From an uncultured Mollicutes bacterium (GTDB taxonomy: Bacteria; Bacillota_I; Bacilli_A; RFN20; CAG-826), in NCBI GenBank assembly GCA_900542595.1, contig UQOB01000061.1, forward strand, positions 1-5,549: a stretch of DNA of 5,549 nucleotides, read 5' to 3'. Below the pieces are notes generated by a model, which was not told the DNA's origin, did no database searches, and was given only the letters and a program-made list of their open reading frames with translations. Positions 1 through 5,136 of the stretch are shown here, piece by piece. Both the position numbers and the translations under genes were made by a program. The stretch's first letter is position 1; each line of letters opens with the position of its first letter.

Positions 1-178
1 AAAGAGTTAAGAAAAGAAGGAGGGAAAGACCCGCCATAAAGAAGGTTAAGCTATAGGTGCTATAACCTAAGAAGATGGGAACGATGAGCAAGATAAAACA
101 AAAAATCTTGGTCCTCGAATCCAACTTATGGATGAAGGAGTTATAGGGAACATAACGGCCAAGGGAAAAACTACTCAT
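1..178 (-). CDS. ecfT: ECF transporter transmembrane protein EcfT (N-terminal part, runs off the window)
   Basis: EcfT is the membrane scaffold of energy-coupling-factor transporters. It links the two ATPases to a substrate-binding S component in the cytoplasmic membrane. I translated the first 59 residues by hand from the ATG at 178. They contain the characteristic N-terminal pattern GRYVPYNSFIHKLDSRTK (residues 7-24), matching the family's G-x-Y-x-P-x-N-S-x-x-H-x-L-D-x-R-T-K. Two hydrophobic stretches follow, at about 26-39 and 42-59. The ATG overlaps the ecfA2 stop by eight bases, and a strong AAAGGAG Shine-Dalgarno site sits seven bases upstream, inside ecfA2. The reading frame stays open to the window edge. 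A full EcfT is usually about 260 residues, so roughly three quarters lies outside the window. The order ecfA1-ecfA2-ecfT is the standard one in Firmicutes. Confidence 0.93.
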   Translation of the reverse strand, partial: MSSFSLGRYVPYNSFIHKLDSRTKIFCFILLIVPIFLGYSTYSLTFFMAGLSLLLFLTL

Positions 179-1025
179 CTTGTTTCTCCTTTAACGCTTT
201 CGCGAGTTCCAAAGGGGTTTTATAAGTTTCAAAAGGTAGATCGATCCCTCTTTCTTTCAGCTTTTCCATAAAACTAAAGAGAGTGGGTTTAGCGAGCGAA
301 AAGGACGCTAAATCCTTTTGAAAGAGGTCACCGGGAGTGCCGTCAAAGGCCACCATCCCGTCTTCCATGACGATCACTCGATCCGCGTATTTCAAAACTA
401 AATCCATATCGTGGGTGACTAAGAAAACGGCTTTTCCTTGTTTAAAGTAATCACGGAAGAGGTTCATCAAGTTTTCCCCCGCTTCCGGGTCTAAACCGCT
501 GGTTGGTTCATCGATGACGAGGATTTTGGGATCGGAAGCGAGGACGCCCGCAATCGCAACCTTCCGTTTTTCACCCCCTGACAAAGTGAAGGGGGAACGT
601 TTATAAAAGCTTTCATCGAGCCCCACGACTTTTAAAGCGTCATGGGCCATCTTTAAAGCTTCTTCTTTCGAAAAGCCAAAGTTCCTCGGGCCGAAACTCA
701 CATCCGTTTCCACGTCTTTTTCAAAGAGTTGGTATTCCGGAAACTGGAAAACCATTCCCACTTTCATTCTTAAGGATGAGGTCTTTTTCGTTCGTTCTTT
801 CTTATTGCTCGAATTGATAAAATCATCGATGATGACTTTCCCTTTCGTGGGATTAAGTAACGCGTTCAAGTGTTGAACAAGGGTACTTTTCCCGCTGCCT
901 GTTCTTCCCACTATCGCGGTAAACTTGTCCTTATATAACTCGAGATTAATATCCTTTAAGGCATCTTGGGAAAAAGGAGATTTCTCGTTATAGATATAGC
1001 TGACATCTTCAAACTTTATCGGCAT
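171..1025 (-). CDS. ecfA2: ECF transporter ATP-binding protein EcfA2
   Basis: This is one of the two ABC ATPases that form the EcfA1-EcfA2 heterodimer driving vitamin or metal uptake at the inner face of the membrane. All nucleotide-binding motifs are visible: Walker A GRTGSGKST (40-48), Q-loop Q94 in VFQFPEYQLFE, signature LSGGE (148-152), Walker B ILVIDE with catalytic Glu173, D-loop SGLD (176-179) and H-loop His205. The signature ends in Glu instead of Gln. LSGGE followed by KRKVAIAG, together with the FQFPEYQLFE Q-loop, is typical of EcfA2 and separates it from EcfA1. At 284 residues it is of normal family length. The ATG at 1025 is followed by MPIKFEDVSYIY, a normal EcfA2 beginning, and overlaps the ecfA1 stop by ten bases. 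GAGGAG lies about 14 bases upstream, which is rather far, so coupling to ecfA1 translation is likely. The S component is not in the window, so the substrate cannot be named. Confidence 0.96.
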   Translation of the reverse strand: MPIKFEDVSYIYNEKSPFSQDALKDINLELYKDKFTAIVGRTGSGKSTLVQHLNALLNPTKGKVIIDDFINSSNKKERTKKTSSLRMKVGMVFQFPEYQLFEKDVETDVSFGPRNFGFSKEEALKMAHDALKVVGLDESFYKRSPFTLSGGEKRKVAIAGVLASDPKILVIDEPTSGLDPEAGENLMNLFRDYFKQGKAVFLVTHDMDLVLKYADRVIVMEDGMVAFDGTPGDLFQKDLASFSLAKPTLFSFMEKLKERGIDLPFETYKTPLELAKALKEKQDE

Positions 1026-1834
1026 AAATAATTCACGAGCTCCTCTTCGTTATCAATATCGTCCGGCACTTTAAACCCTTCCGTCTTTAAGGCTTCTTTC
1101 ATTTCATAGATGAAGGGTAATTTTAAATGGACCAAAGTTAATAAATCATGATGCTTAAAGACTTCTTTTGGGGTTCCTTCTAAGATGATTCGTCCTTCAT
1201 TCATCACTAAGACATAATCGCTATGGAGAGCTTCTTCAACGTCATGGGTGATGGAAATTAAGGTTAAAGAAGGTTTCTTTTTTCTCATCTCTTTAACCAG
1301 ATTAAGAACATCGTTCTTCCCAACCGGATCTAACATCGAAGTGGCTTCGTCGAGGATTAATAAGTCGGGTTCGAGAGCAAGAACGCCCGCTATCGCGACC
1401 CGTTGCTTTTGCCCACCAGACAAGTTTTCGGGGGCTTTATTGAGGTAATCTTCCATTCCCACTTCTTTCGCCCATTTGTTGATAGTAGTGAGCATTTCTT
1501 CTCTCGGCATTTGTCTATTTTCTAAGCCGAAAGCGATATCATCTTTTACCGTGCTCGCGACAAATTGGTTATCGGGGTTTTGAAAGACTAAACCTATTCT
1601 TTTTCTAATTTCTGGCAAGTTTTGTTTTTCTAAAGCCACCCCTAACACTTCGCATTTCTCCGCTCGGTAATCGAGGTAAAGGCCCGCTAAGATTTTACTG
1701 AGAGTGCTTTTCCCGCTCCCATTATGACCGATCAAAGTAACGTACTGCCCTTCCTCAACGTGAAAAGAGACATCCTTTAAGATGTCTTGATTTTCTTTGT
1801 ATCCGAAGAAGAGTTTTTTAACGTCGATGATCAC
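1016..1834 (-). CDS. ecfA1: ECF transporter ATP-binding protein EcfA1
   Basis: This is the partner ATPase of EcfA2 in the energy-coupling-factor transporter. Visible motifs are Walker A GHNGSGKST (36-44), Q-loop Q85 in VFQNPDNQFV, canonical signature LSGGQ (138-142), Walker B LLILDEA with catalytic Glu163, D-loop SMLD (166-169) and H-loop His197. The FQNPDNQF Q-loop and the LDEATSMLDP segment are typical of EcfA1. Its 272 residues are normal length. The start is GTG at 1834, giving MIIDVKKLFFGY. It overlaps the TGA of the small membrane protein gene as GTGA. An AAAGG about eleven bases upstream is a modest Shine-Dalgarno site, so translational coupling is likely. The gene sits in a run of overlapping genes with dCMP deaminase and the 71-residue protein upstream, and ecfA2 and ecfT downstream. 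Confidence 0.96.
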   Translation of the reverse strand: MIIDVKKLFFGYKENQDILKDVSFHVEEGQYVTLIGHNGSGKSTLSKILAGLYLDYRAEKCEVLGVALEKQNLPEIRKRIGLVFQNPDNQFVASTVKDDIAFGLENRQMPREEMLTTINKWAKEVGMEDYLNKAPENLSGGQKQRVAIAGVLALEPDLLILDEATSMLDPVGKNDVLNLVKEMRKKKPSLTLISITHDVEEALHSDYVLVMNEGRIILEGTPKEVFKHHDLLTLVHLKLPFIYEMKEALKTEGFKVPDDIDNEEELVNYLCR

Positions 1835-2046
1835 TTATGGTCTTGGCCTTTCTTGTTCTTTAAATAAATATAGAGTTCGTTTCCCCCGTACACTAAGACG
1901 AAGAGTCCGCAGTAAATGCCGATTAAAAGGTAGAGGATCCAGCTTTCCATATTGGTCTGACTGAGGGGAGAAAAAACTAAAGCTCCCACAAAGAGAAACA
2001 AAATCGCAAAAACGAAAAATCGATAAAAATAACCGCGGATTTTCAT
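1831..2046 (-). CDS. Small two-helix membrane protein, unknown function (71 aa)
   Basis: I do not recognise this family. The protein has a basic N-terminus (MKIRGYFYRF), a first hydrophobic helix at about residues 10-26, a short polar loop (about 27-35) and a second helix at about 36-54. The C-terminal tail is Lys-rich (KNKKGQDHK). By the positive-inside rule both ends should face the cytoplasm. No catalytic or binding motif is visible. Its reality is supported by position: ATG overlaps the dCMP deaminase TGA as ATGA, and its own TGA overlaps the ecfA1 GTG as GTGA. Only a weak GAAGG lies about 18 bases upstream, so it probably depends on coupled translation. It may be an accessory membrane factor of the ECF module or merely a co-transcribed lineage-specific protein; the sequence does not decide. 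Confidence 0.8.
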   Translation of the reverse strand: MKIRGYFYRFFVFAILFLFVGALVFSPLSQTNMESWILYLLIGIYCGLFVLVYGGNELYIYLKNKKGQDHK

Positions 2047-2525
2047 AGATATTTAATATTTGGGAACCTTCCTTCGTAATGGGTAAGCTTCACCCCTGCC
2101 ATATTGAACAAACGGCGAGAAGCTTCATAGATGAGGTCATTATTGTATTTATCGCTAGCGTACACCACTTCTTTAATCCCGGCTTGAATGATGGCTTTCG
2201 CGCATTCGTTACAGGGGAAGAGAGTGACATAAAGAATGCAGTTCTTTAGAGCGCTTCCATTCCTCGTATTAAGAATAGCGTTCAACTCGGCATGGCAAAC
2301 ATAGAGGTACTTACTATCCAATCCCTCTCCATGCCCCCAGGGAATCTTGCAATCATCCACCCTGGACGGCATGCCGTTATAGCCGATACTGACCACCTTA
2401 TGGTCATCATCGACGATGCAGCAGCCAACTTGGGTGGAAGGATCTTTACTCCGCATCGCGCTCAAAAAGGCGATACCCATGAAGTATTCATCCCAGCTAA
2501 TGTTATCTTTCCGCATTTCTTCCAT
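2043..2525 (-). CDS. dCMP deaminase (deoxycytidylate deaminase, zinc-dependent; ComEB/DCTD family)
   Basis: This cytosolic enzyme deaminates dCMP to dUMP, the substrate of thymidylate synthase. The zinc-dependent cytidine/deoxycytidylate deaminase signature is complete: HAE (78-80), with His78 as zinc ligand and Glu80 as proton shuttle, then PCNEC (104-108) with Cys105 and Cys108 as the other ligands. Flanking stretches are strongly family-typical: WDEYFMGIAFLSAMRSKDP (11-29), GYNGMP (48-53), the segment running into HAELNAI, and LFNMAGV (139-145). From memory they resemble the eukaryotic DCTD and clostridial enzymes more than a generic cytidine deaminase. Its 160 residues are normal length. 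Start ATG at 2525 is preceded by GGGAG with a ten-base spacing. A second in-frame ATG three codons later is possible but less well placed. It appears to be the first gene of the run leading into ecfA1-ecfA2-ecfT. Confidence 0.94.
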   Translation of the reverse strand: MEEMRKDNISWDEYFMGIAFLSAMRSKDPSTQVGCCIVDDDHKVVSIGYNGMPSRVDDCKIPWGHGEGLDSKYLYVCHAELNAILNTRNGSALKNCILYVTLFPCNECAKAIIQAGIKEVVYASDKYNNDLIYEASRRLFNMAGVKLTHYEGRFPNIKYL

Positions 2526-2532
2526 CTTAAAA

Positions 2533-2541
2533 GTTCTCCCG
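2533..2541 (-). promoter_or_regulatory. Ribosome binding site of the dCMP deaminase gene
   Basis: The minus strand reads CGGGAGAAC here, ten bases before the ATG at 2525. It is the clearest Shine-Dalgarno site at the head of the downstream gene run. It favours the upstream ATG over the internal one three codons later. Confidence 0.6.
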
Positions 2542-2555
2542 AGTAACTAATGATA

Positions 2556-2589
2556 AACGTTTTTTATGATAAATCATAAAGAAAGCGTT
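2556..2589. repeat. Inverted repeat between the alpha-glucosidase and dCMP deaminase genes
   Basis: A perfect AT-only palindrome, TTTATGAT-AA-ATCATAAA, covers 2563-2580. The outer arms also pair: AACG at 2556-2559 with CGTT at 2586-2589, and TTT with AAA between, leaving single-base bulges. The left outer arm lies in the 62-base intergenic gap and the right one reaches into the alpha-glucosidase stop codon. On the transcribed (minus) strand no uninterrupted T-run follows (next bases TATCATTAG), so it is a poor rho-independent terminator. An operator, an mRNA 3'-end stabilising hairpin, or a promoter region for the downstream run are alternatives. TTTATCAT occurs twice on the minus strand here, and the second copy offers a possible -10 (TATCAT, 2550-2555), but no good -35 accompanies it. 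Confidence 0.55.
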
Positions 2590-4225
2590 AACTAATCTTC
2601 GCGACTAAGCTTTCGTAGGGCCTTAAGAACTTTTTAAAGGTTAAACCCGCTCCTTCATAATTACTGACAATCACTTGTCCCCTGATCTTTCTAATCCACC
2701 TGGGCAAGGTGATTCGTTTATTAGTGAGATTGACTAAGATAAAACGGACATCTTTTTCAATGATCCGGTAATAGCACATGATCTTATTACTAGTTCGGCA
2801 TTTCTCTAAGGTGCCTTTTAATAAAACCGGATCCGCCCGCCTTAAAGCGATGAGTTTCTTGTAATAGTTCAAGATGGAATTGGGATCCTCTTCCTCATCT
2901 AAGGCATTGATTTCCGAATAATTAGGATTGACGGGAAGCCAGGTACCGATGTTAGACGAAAAACCGCCCGCTAAAGAGTTATCCCACTGGAAAGGTAATC
3001 TTGCATTATCCCGGTTATTATTTTGAATGAGCTTAAGCGTTAACTTATCGGTCACCCGATATTTCTTCATCATCTTAAAGAGGAAGTGATTGACGGGGTC
3101 CTTATATTGGGAGGGGGTAAACATCGGGTAATCGGTCATCCCGATTTCTTCCCCTTGGTAAATAAAGGGTGTCCCCTTTAAGGTCAATAGGATGGTAGCG
3201 AGCATTTTCGCCGACTGCTTATGGTAATTCTTCACATCCCCAAAACGGCTGACCGACCGCCTTTGGTCATGGTTCTCTAAATATATCGCGTTCCAATCGA
3301 CTTCCTTTTGCCAGGCGAAAAGACTCTCTTTAAACTTCTTCCGCCACTTCTTGGTTCTTAAAATCGGAACTTTAATGACGTCGCAGTTCATCGTATCGAA
3401 TTGGAACAAGAGATCCATTTCCCCATTTAAAAACCTTCTCGCGTTCCGGTAATCGATGTTATAGGTTTCCCCAATTACCACCGAATCATATTTGGAAAAG
3501 ACATCGTTATAGAGTTCTTTAAGGATTTTGTGGCAGCCTTCGCTATTGAGGTAATGTTCTGCTCCCACGACTAACAACCCCTTCTTTCCATCTTTATAGG
3601 TCTCTTTATAGATTTCGTTAATGACGTCACAACGGAAACCATAGACCCCTTTATCGAGGTAAAACTTTAGAATCTTTTTAACTTCTTCTAAGACTAAGGG
3701 ATTATGCCAGTTTAAATCCGGTTGATCTTCATGGAACAGATGGAGGTACCACTGATTGTTCTCCGGACAAAATTTCCAGGCGCTACCGGTAAAATTACTG
3801 GTCCAGTTATTGGGAGGATTTTGGTTATTATCTTTCCCGTCCTGCCAGATATAGTAATCGTGATACTTGCTATTTCTATCAATCGACGCTTTAAACCACG
3901 GGTGATCGCTGCTGGTGTGGTTGACCACTAAATCCATGACGATTCTTAAGCCTCTTTTTTTAGCTTCCTTTAAAAGACGATCAAAATCTTCCATCGTCCC
4001 ATATTCCGGGTTAATAGAGTAGTAATCCGAAATATCGTACCCATAATCTTTGTTCGAGGTTTTGTAAATCGGGGAAAGCCAGATGATTTCCACGCCTAAA
4101 TCTTTTAAGTAATCGAGTTTACTGATGATACCGGGGATATCCCCGATCCCATCACCATTACTATCCTTAAAAGAACGAGGATAGATTTGGTAGACCACCG
4201 CGGTCTTAAAGAGTTTCTCTTTCAT
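2588..4225 (-). CDS. GH13 alpha-glucosidase, oligo-1,6-glucosidase type
   Basis: This glycoside hydrolase family 13 enzyme is expected to release glucose from the non-reducing end of short alpha-glucosides in the cytoplasm; no signal peptide is visible. The order of conserved regions is complete: the metal-binding-type loop DSNGDGIGD (21-29), YGYD (61-64), region I DLVVNHT (98-104), QPDLNW (168-173), region II GFRCDVIN (197-203) with nucleophile Asp200, region III IGET with acid/base Glu253, and region IV ENHDQRR with Asp320. Val201 after the nucleophile is the residue associated with alpha-1,6 specificity; maltases have Thr there. That fits isomaltase/oligo-1,6-glucosidase, dextran glucosidase or trehalose-6-phosphate hydrolase, and I cannot separate these firmly. 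At 545 residues it is normal length, with the C-terminal beta domain present. Cys199 replaces the common Met, and ARLPFQWD (408-415) replaces the usual ARTPMQWD. No sugar transporter or regulator lies next to it. ATG at 4225 gives MKEKLFKTAVVYQIYPRSF, a normal family start, but no Shine-Dalgarno site precedes it. Confidence 0.95.
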   Translation of the reverse strand: MKEKLFKTAVVYQIYPRSFKDSNGDGIGDIPGIISKLDYLKDLGVEIIWLSPIYKTSNKDYGYDISDYYSINPEYGTMEDFDRLLKEAKKRGLRIVMDLVVNHTSSDHPWFKASIDRNSKYHDYYIWQDGKDNNQNPPNNWTSNFTGSAWKFCPENNQWYLHLFHEDQPDLNWHNPLVLEEVKKILKFYLDKGVYGFRCDVINEIYKETYKDGKKGLLVVGAEHYLNSEGCHKILKELYNDVFSKYDSVVIGETYNIDYRNARRFLNGEMDLLFQFDTMNCDVIKVPILRTKKWRKKFKESLFAWQKEVDWNAIYLENHDQRRSVSRFGDVKNYHKQSAKMLATILLTLKGTPFIYQGEEIGMTDYPMFTPSQYKDPVNHFLFKMMKKYRVTDKLTLKLIQNNNRDNARLPFQWDNSLAGGFSSNIGTWLPVNPNYSEINALDEEEDPNSILNYYKKLIALRRADPVLLKGTLEKCRTSNKIMCYYRIIEKDVRFILVNLTNKRITLPRWIRKIRGQVIVSNYEGAGLTFKKFLRPYESLVAKIS

Positions 4226-4231
4226 GACACC

Positions 4232-4243
4232 ATTTTAATATAA
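4232..4243 (-). promoter_or_regulatory. Possible -10 region of the alpha-glucosidase gene
   Basis: The minus strand contains overlapping -10-like hexamers, TATATT (4237-4242) and TAAAAT (4232-4237), between the upstream terminator and the ATG at 4225. Only about 26 bases separate the terminator T-run from the start codon, so any -35 would fall in the T-run or hairpin; I see no good -35. If this promoter is real, transcription would start within about zero to six bases of the ATG and the mRNA would be nearly leaderless. Confidence 0.3.
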
Positions 4244-4251
4244 CTGAAAAT

Positions 4252-4279
4252 TAAAAAAACCCTTTCTTAAGGAAAGGGT
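4252..4279 (-). terminator. Rho-independent terminator after the 45-residue gene
   Basis: The hairpin at 4259-4279 has perfect 8-base arms, ACCCTTTC and GAAAGGGT, around a 5-base loop. On the minus strand it is followed at once by seven T residues and then AATTTT. It lies 19 bases beyond the stop codon at 4299, so it ends transcripts coming from the small gene, and from the regulator gene if there is read-through. It separates them from the alpha-glucosidase gene. There is no T-run on the plus-strand side, so it works in one direction only. Confidence 0.9.
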
Positions 4280-4298
4280 GAGTTGCGATAGTGTTTAT

Positions 4299-4436
4299 TT
4301 ACTTATTATCTTTGAGGGAGCACGCTTCTTCGTAGGCTTTCCGGTTGATGGGATCACCGGTTTGCAAAGCGACTTCTAAGTCGCACGCATAGTCGTGCTC
4401 GGTTCGTTTAAGATAAGTCGCCTTGTTATCGTTCAT
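4299..4436 (-). CDS. Small soluble protein, unknown function (45 aa)
   Basis: I found this short gene by hand translation. It gives MNDNKATYLKRTEHDYACDL and ends EEACSLKDNK, 45 residues, highly charged with no membrane segment. It has two cysteines (Cys18, Cys39) that are not arranged as a zinc motif. The support comes from signals: a GAAGGA Shine-Dalgarno site five bases before the ATG, a -35/-10 pair about 22 bases upstream of the ATG, and a strong terminator 19 bases after the TAA. Together these make a compact single-gene transcription unit of roughly 190 bases. By my count its GC is about 46%, in line with the coding genes nearby. The middle (LEVALQTGDPINRKAYEEAC) looks helical. I do not recognise a family. 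An alternative is a structured small RNA with a chance frame, but the well-placed ribosome site argues for translation. Confidence 0.75.
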   Translation of the reverse strand: MNDNKATYLKRTEHDYACDLEVALQTGDPINRKAYEEACSLKDNK

Positions 4437-4441
4437 ACGTT

Positions 4442-4447
4442 TCCTTC
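4442..4447 (-). promoter_or_regulatory. Ribosome binding site of the 45-residue gene
   Basis: The minus strand reads GAAGGA here, with AACGT between it and the ATG at 4436. This site, at normal spacing, is the main reason to call such a short frame a gene. Confidence 0.7.
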
Positions 4448-4457
4448 AACTTCACTT

Positions 4458-4486
4458 ATTCTAAAGACTAGGAAAGAACTCAACAA
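4458..4486 (-). promoter_or_regulatory. Sigma-A-type promoter of the 45-residue gene
   Basis: On the minus strand TTGTTG (4481-4486) and TAGAAT (4458-4463) are separated by exactly 17 bases. The -10 matches the consensus at five of six positions and the -35 at three. Initiation would be expected near 4451, leaving a leader of about 15 bases that contains the Shine-Dalgarno site. Confidence 0.6.
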
Positions 4487-4498
4487 CAGACGACCTTA

Positions 4499-4518
4499 GA
4501 CACTGTCACACTTTGTGA
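4499..4518. repeat. Short inverted repeats upstream of the small-gene promoter
   Basis: Two small overlapping dyads lie 13 to 32 bases upstream of the -35: GACA-C-TGTC (4499-4507) and TCACA-CTT-TGTGA (4506-4518). Their position would suit a regulator site, but the arms are only 4 and 5 bases and could arise by chance. Confidence 0.3.
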
Positions 4519-4550
4519 AATTTTGCTTGTCGATATCCAAAAAGAAATTT

Positions 4551-4874
4551 TTAGACCCGGTTGAGGAAGACAAAACGATAACCGCCGCCGTAGACGGAGT
4601 CGATTCTCGCGCCTCTTATGATTGAGAGCTTCTTTCTGATATGCCCGACATGCACATCGATGGTCCGCGTGGCCCATCCATTTTGTTTACCCCAGACGAC
4701 GCTGACGAGTTCTGTCCGGCTGACAACTCTGGGTTGCACAGTGTATAAGTGATACAGAATTCGCCACTCAATCGGGGTGAAATTAATGACAAAACGCCCG
4801 CATGATAGGGTGTGTTTATTCTTATCGATGACGACATCCGGAGCGTTTGACCTAGAAAATACGATTTCGTCCAT
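4551..4874 (-). CDS. OmpR/PhoB-type winged-helix transcriptional regulator without receiver domain
   Basis: The 107-residue product is almost entirely a Trans_reg_C DNA-binding domain of the OmpR/PhoB class. Landmarks are INFTPIEWRILYHL (30-43, the TxxE-x-x-xL helix), VVSRTELVSVVW (50-61), ATRTIDVHVGHIRKKL (68-83, recognition helix) and IDSVYGGGYRF (91-101, C-terminal hairpin). No phospho-acceptor receiver precedes it, so it cannot be a normal two-component response regulator by itself. I chose the ATG at 4874 because AAGG lies seven to eight bases upstream. A second ATG five codons earlier (4889) has no ribosome site. The frame is open further up to 5051, but that part is read out of frame across the 52-residue gene, is non-native in character and is not counted. 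Function: sequence-specific DNA binding as a dimer is expected; target unknown. The palindrome and direct repeats just upstream suggest autoregulation. Confidence 0.85.
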   Translation of the reverse strand: MDEIVFSRSNAPDVVIDKNKHTLSCGRFVINFTPIEWRILYHLYTVQPRVVSRTELVSVVWGKQNGWATRTIDVHVGHIRKKLSIIRGARIDSVYGGGYRFVFLNRV

Positions 4875-4898
4875 ATTTTTTACCTTCATTAATATTAA

Positions 4899-4919
4899 AA
4901 CATAACTATAAATTATGTT
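4899..4919. promoter_or_regulatory. Palindromic operator candidate upstream of the regulator gene
   Basis: AACATAA-CTATAAA-TTATGTT is a perfect inverted repeat with 7-base arms and a 7-base spacer. It is centred about 35 bases upstream of the regulator's ATG at 4874. The minus strand carries -10-like TATAGT inside it and TAATAT (4892-4897) just after it. TGAACA (4916-4921), 18 bases before the latter, is a fair -35. A protein bound here would cover that promoter. Confidence 0.5.
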
Positions 4920-4921
4920 CA

Positions 4922-4940
4922 CTACAAAAGATACAAAAGT
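4922..4940. repeat. Tandem direct repeat upstream of the regulator gene
   Basis: TACAAAAG occurs twice on the plus strand with a 9-base period (4923-4930 and 4932-4939), directly beside the palindrome. OmpR-family proteins usually bind paired direct repeats with a period near 10-11 bases, so this is suggestive but not a standard spacing. Confidence 0.4.
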
Positions 4941-4975
4941 TGACATTAAAAGGCAAAATATTTCAGCATGAACTA

Positions 4976-5134
4976 TCAATTTTGGAAATAGTAAATAACA
5001 GCTAAACATATAGCCATCAACGAGATAATTACCACAAAAAAGATGAGCCAACCTTTACTAAAATGCCATTTTGGTTCGGTTATTAAATCATTTTGCTCAT
5101 TTTCCGGGTTTTCTTCTTCTTTATTTTCATCCAT
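4976..5134 (-). CDS. Small single-pass membrane protein with acidic N-terminus (52 aa)
   Basis: I found this gene by hand translation. The first 20 residues (MDENKEEENPENEQNDLITE) are very acidic. After PKWHFSKGW comes one hydrophobic helix at about residues 29-50, and the chain ends two residues later (QN), so it looks tail-anchored. The helix contains one Cys (43). A CGGAG Shine-Dalgarno site lies six bases before the ATG at 5134, and the upstream gene stops only two bases before that ATG, so the two are very probably co-transcribed. I do not recognise a family. It is AT-rich (49 G or C of 159 by my count, 31%) and uses ATA for Ile, unlike most genes here. It may be a small subunit or regulator of the preceding membrane protein, a small stress or toxin-like peptide, or simply lineage-specific. 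Confidence 0.75.
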   Translation of the reverse strand: MDENKEEENPENEQNDLITEPKWHFSKGWLIFFVVIISLMAICLAVIYYFQN

Positions 5135-5136
5135 TT

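Noticed and set aside
1248..1448. Plus-strand frames opposite ecfA1, dCMP deaminase (2292-2546) and the alpha-glucosidase (3722-3931)
   Set aside because: All are complements of strongly conserved coding sequence; no promoter or ribosome site supports them.
3035..3045. AAGCGTTAACT repeated at 2583-2593 and 3035-3045
   Set aside because: An 11-base match within 5.5 kb of biased composition is expected by chance, and the second copy lies in coding sequence.
4537..4554. A/T hairpin after the regulator stop as a terminator
   Set aside because: The stem is five A-T pairs with no GC base and no clean T-run, far weaker than the terminator at 4252-4279.
4480..4837. Alternative minus-strand frames of 65 and 73 codons within the regulator gene
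   Set aside because: They run through the regulator in other frames, resemble no protein family and have no ribosome sites of their own.
4940..4945. TTGACA on the plus strand as a -35 of a rightward promoter
   Set aside because: No acceptable -10 lies at 16-18 bases and no rightward gene follows; ATG frames there end within a few codons.
4875..5051. N-terminal hydrophobic extension of the winged-helix regulator (frame open up to 5051)
   Set aside because: This stretch overlaps the well-supported 52-residue gene in another frame and the intergenic repeats. It has no ribosome site, while AAGG sits correctly before the ATG at 4874, where the family-like sequence begins.
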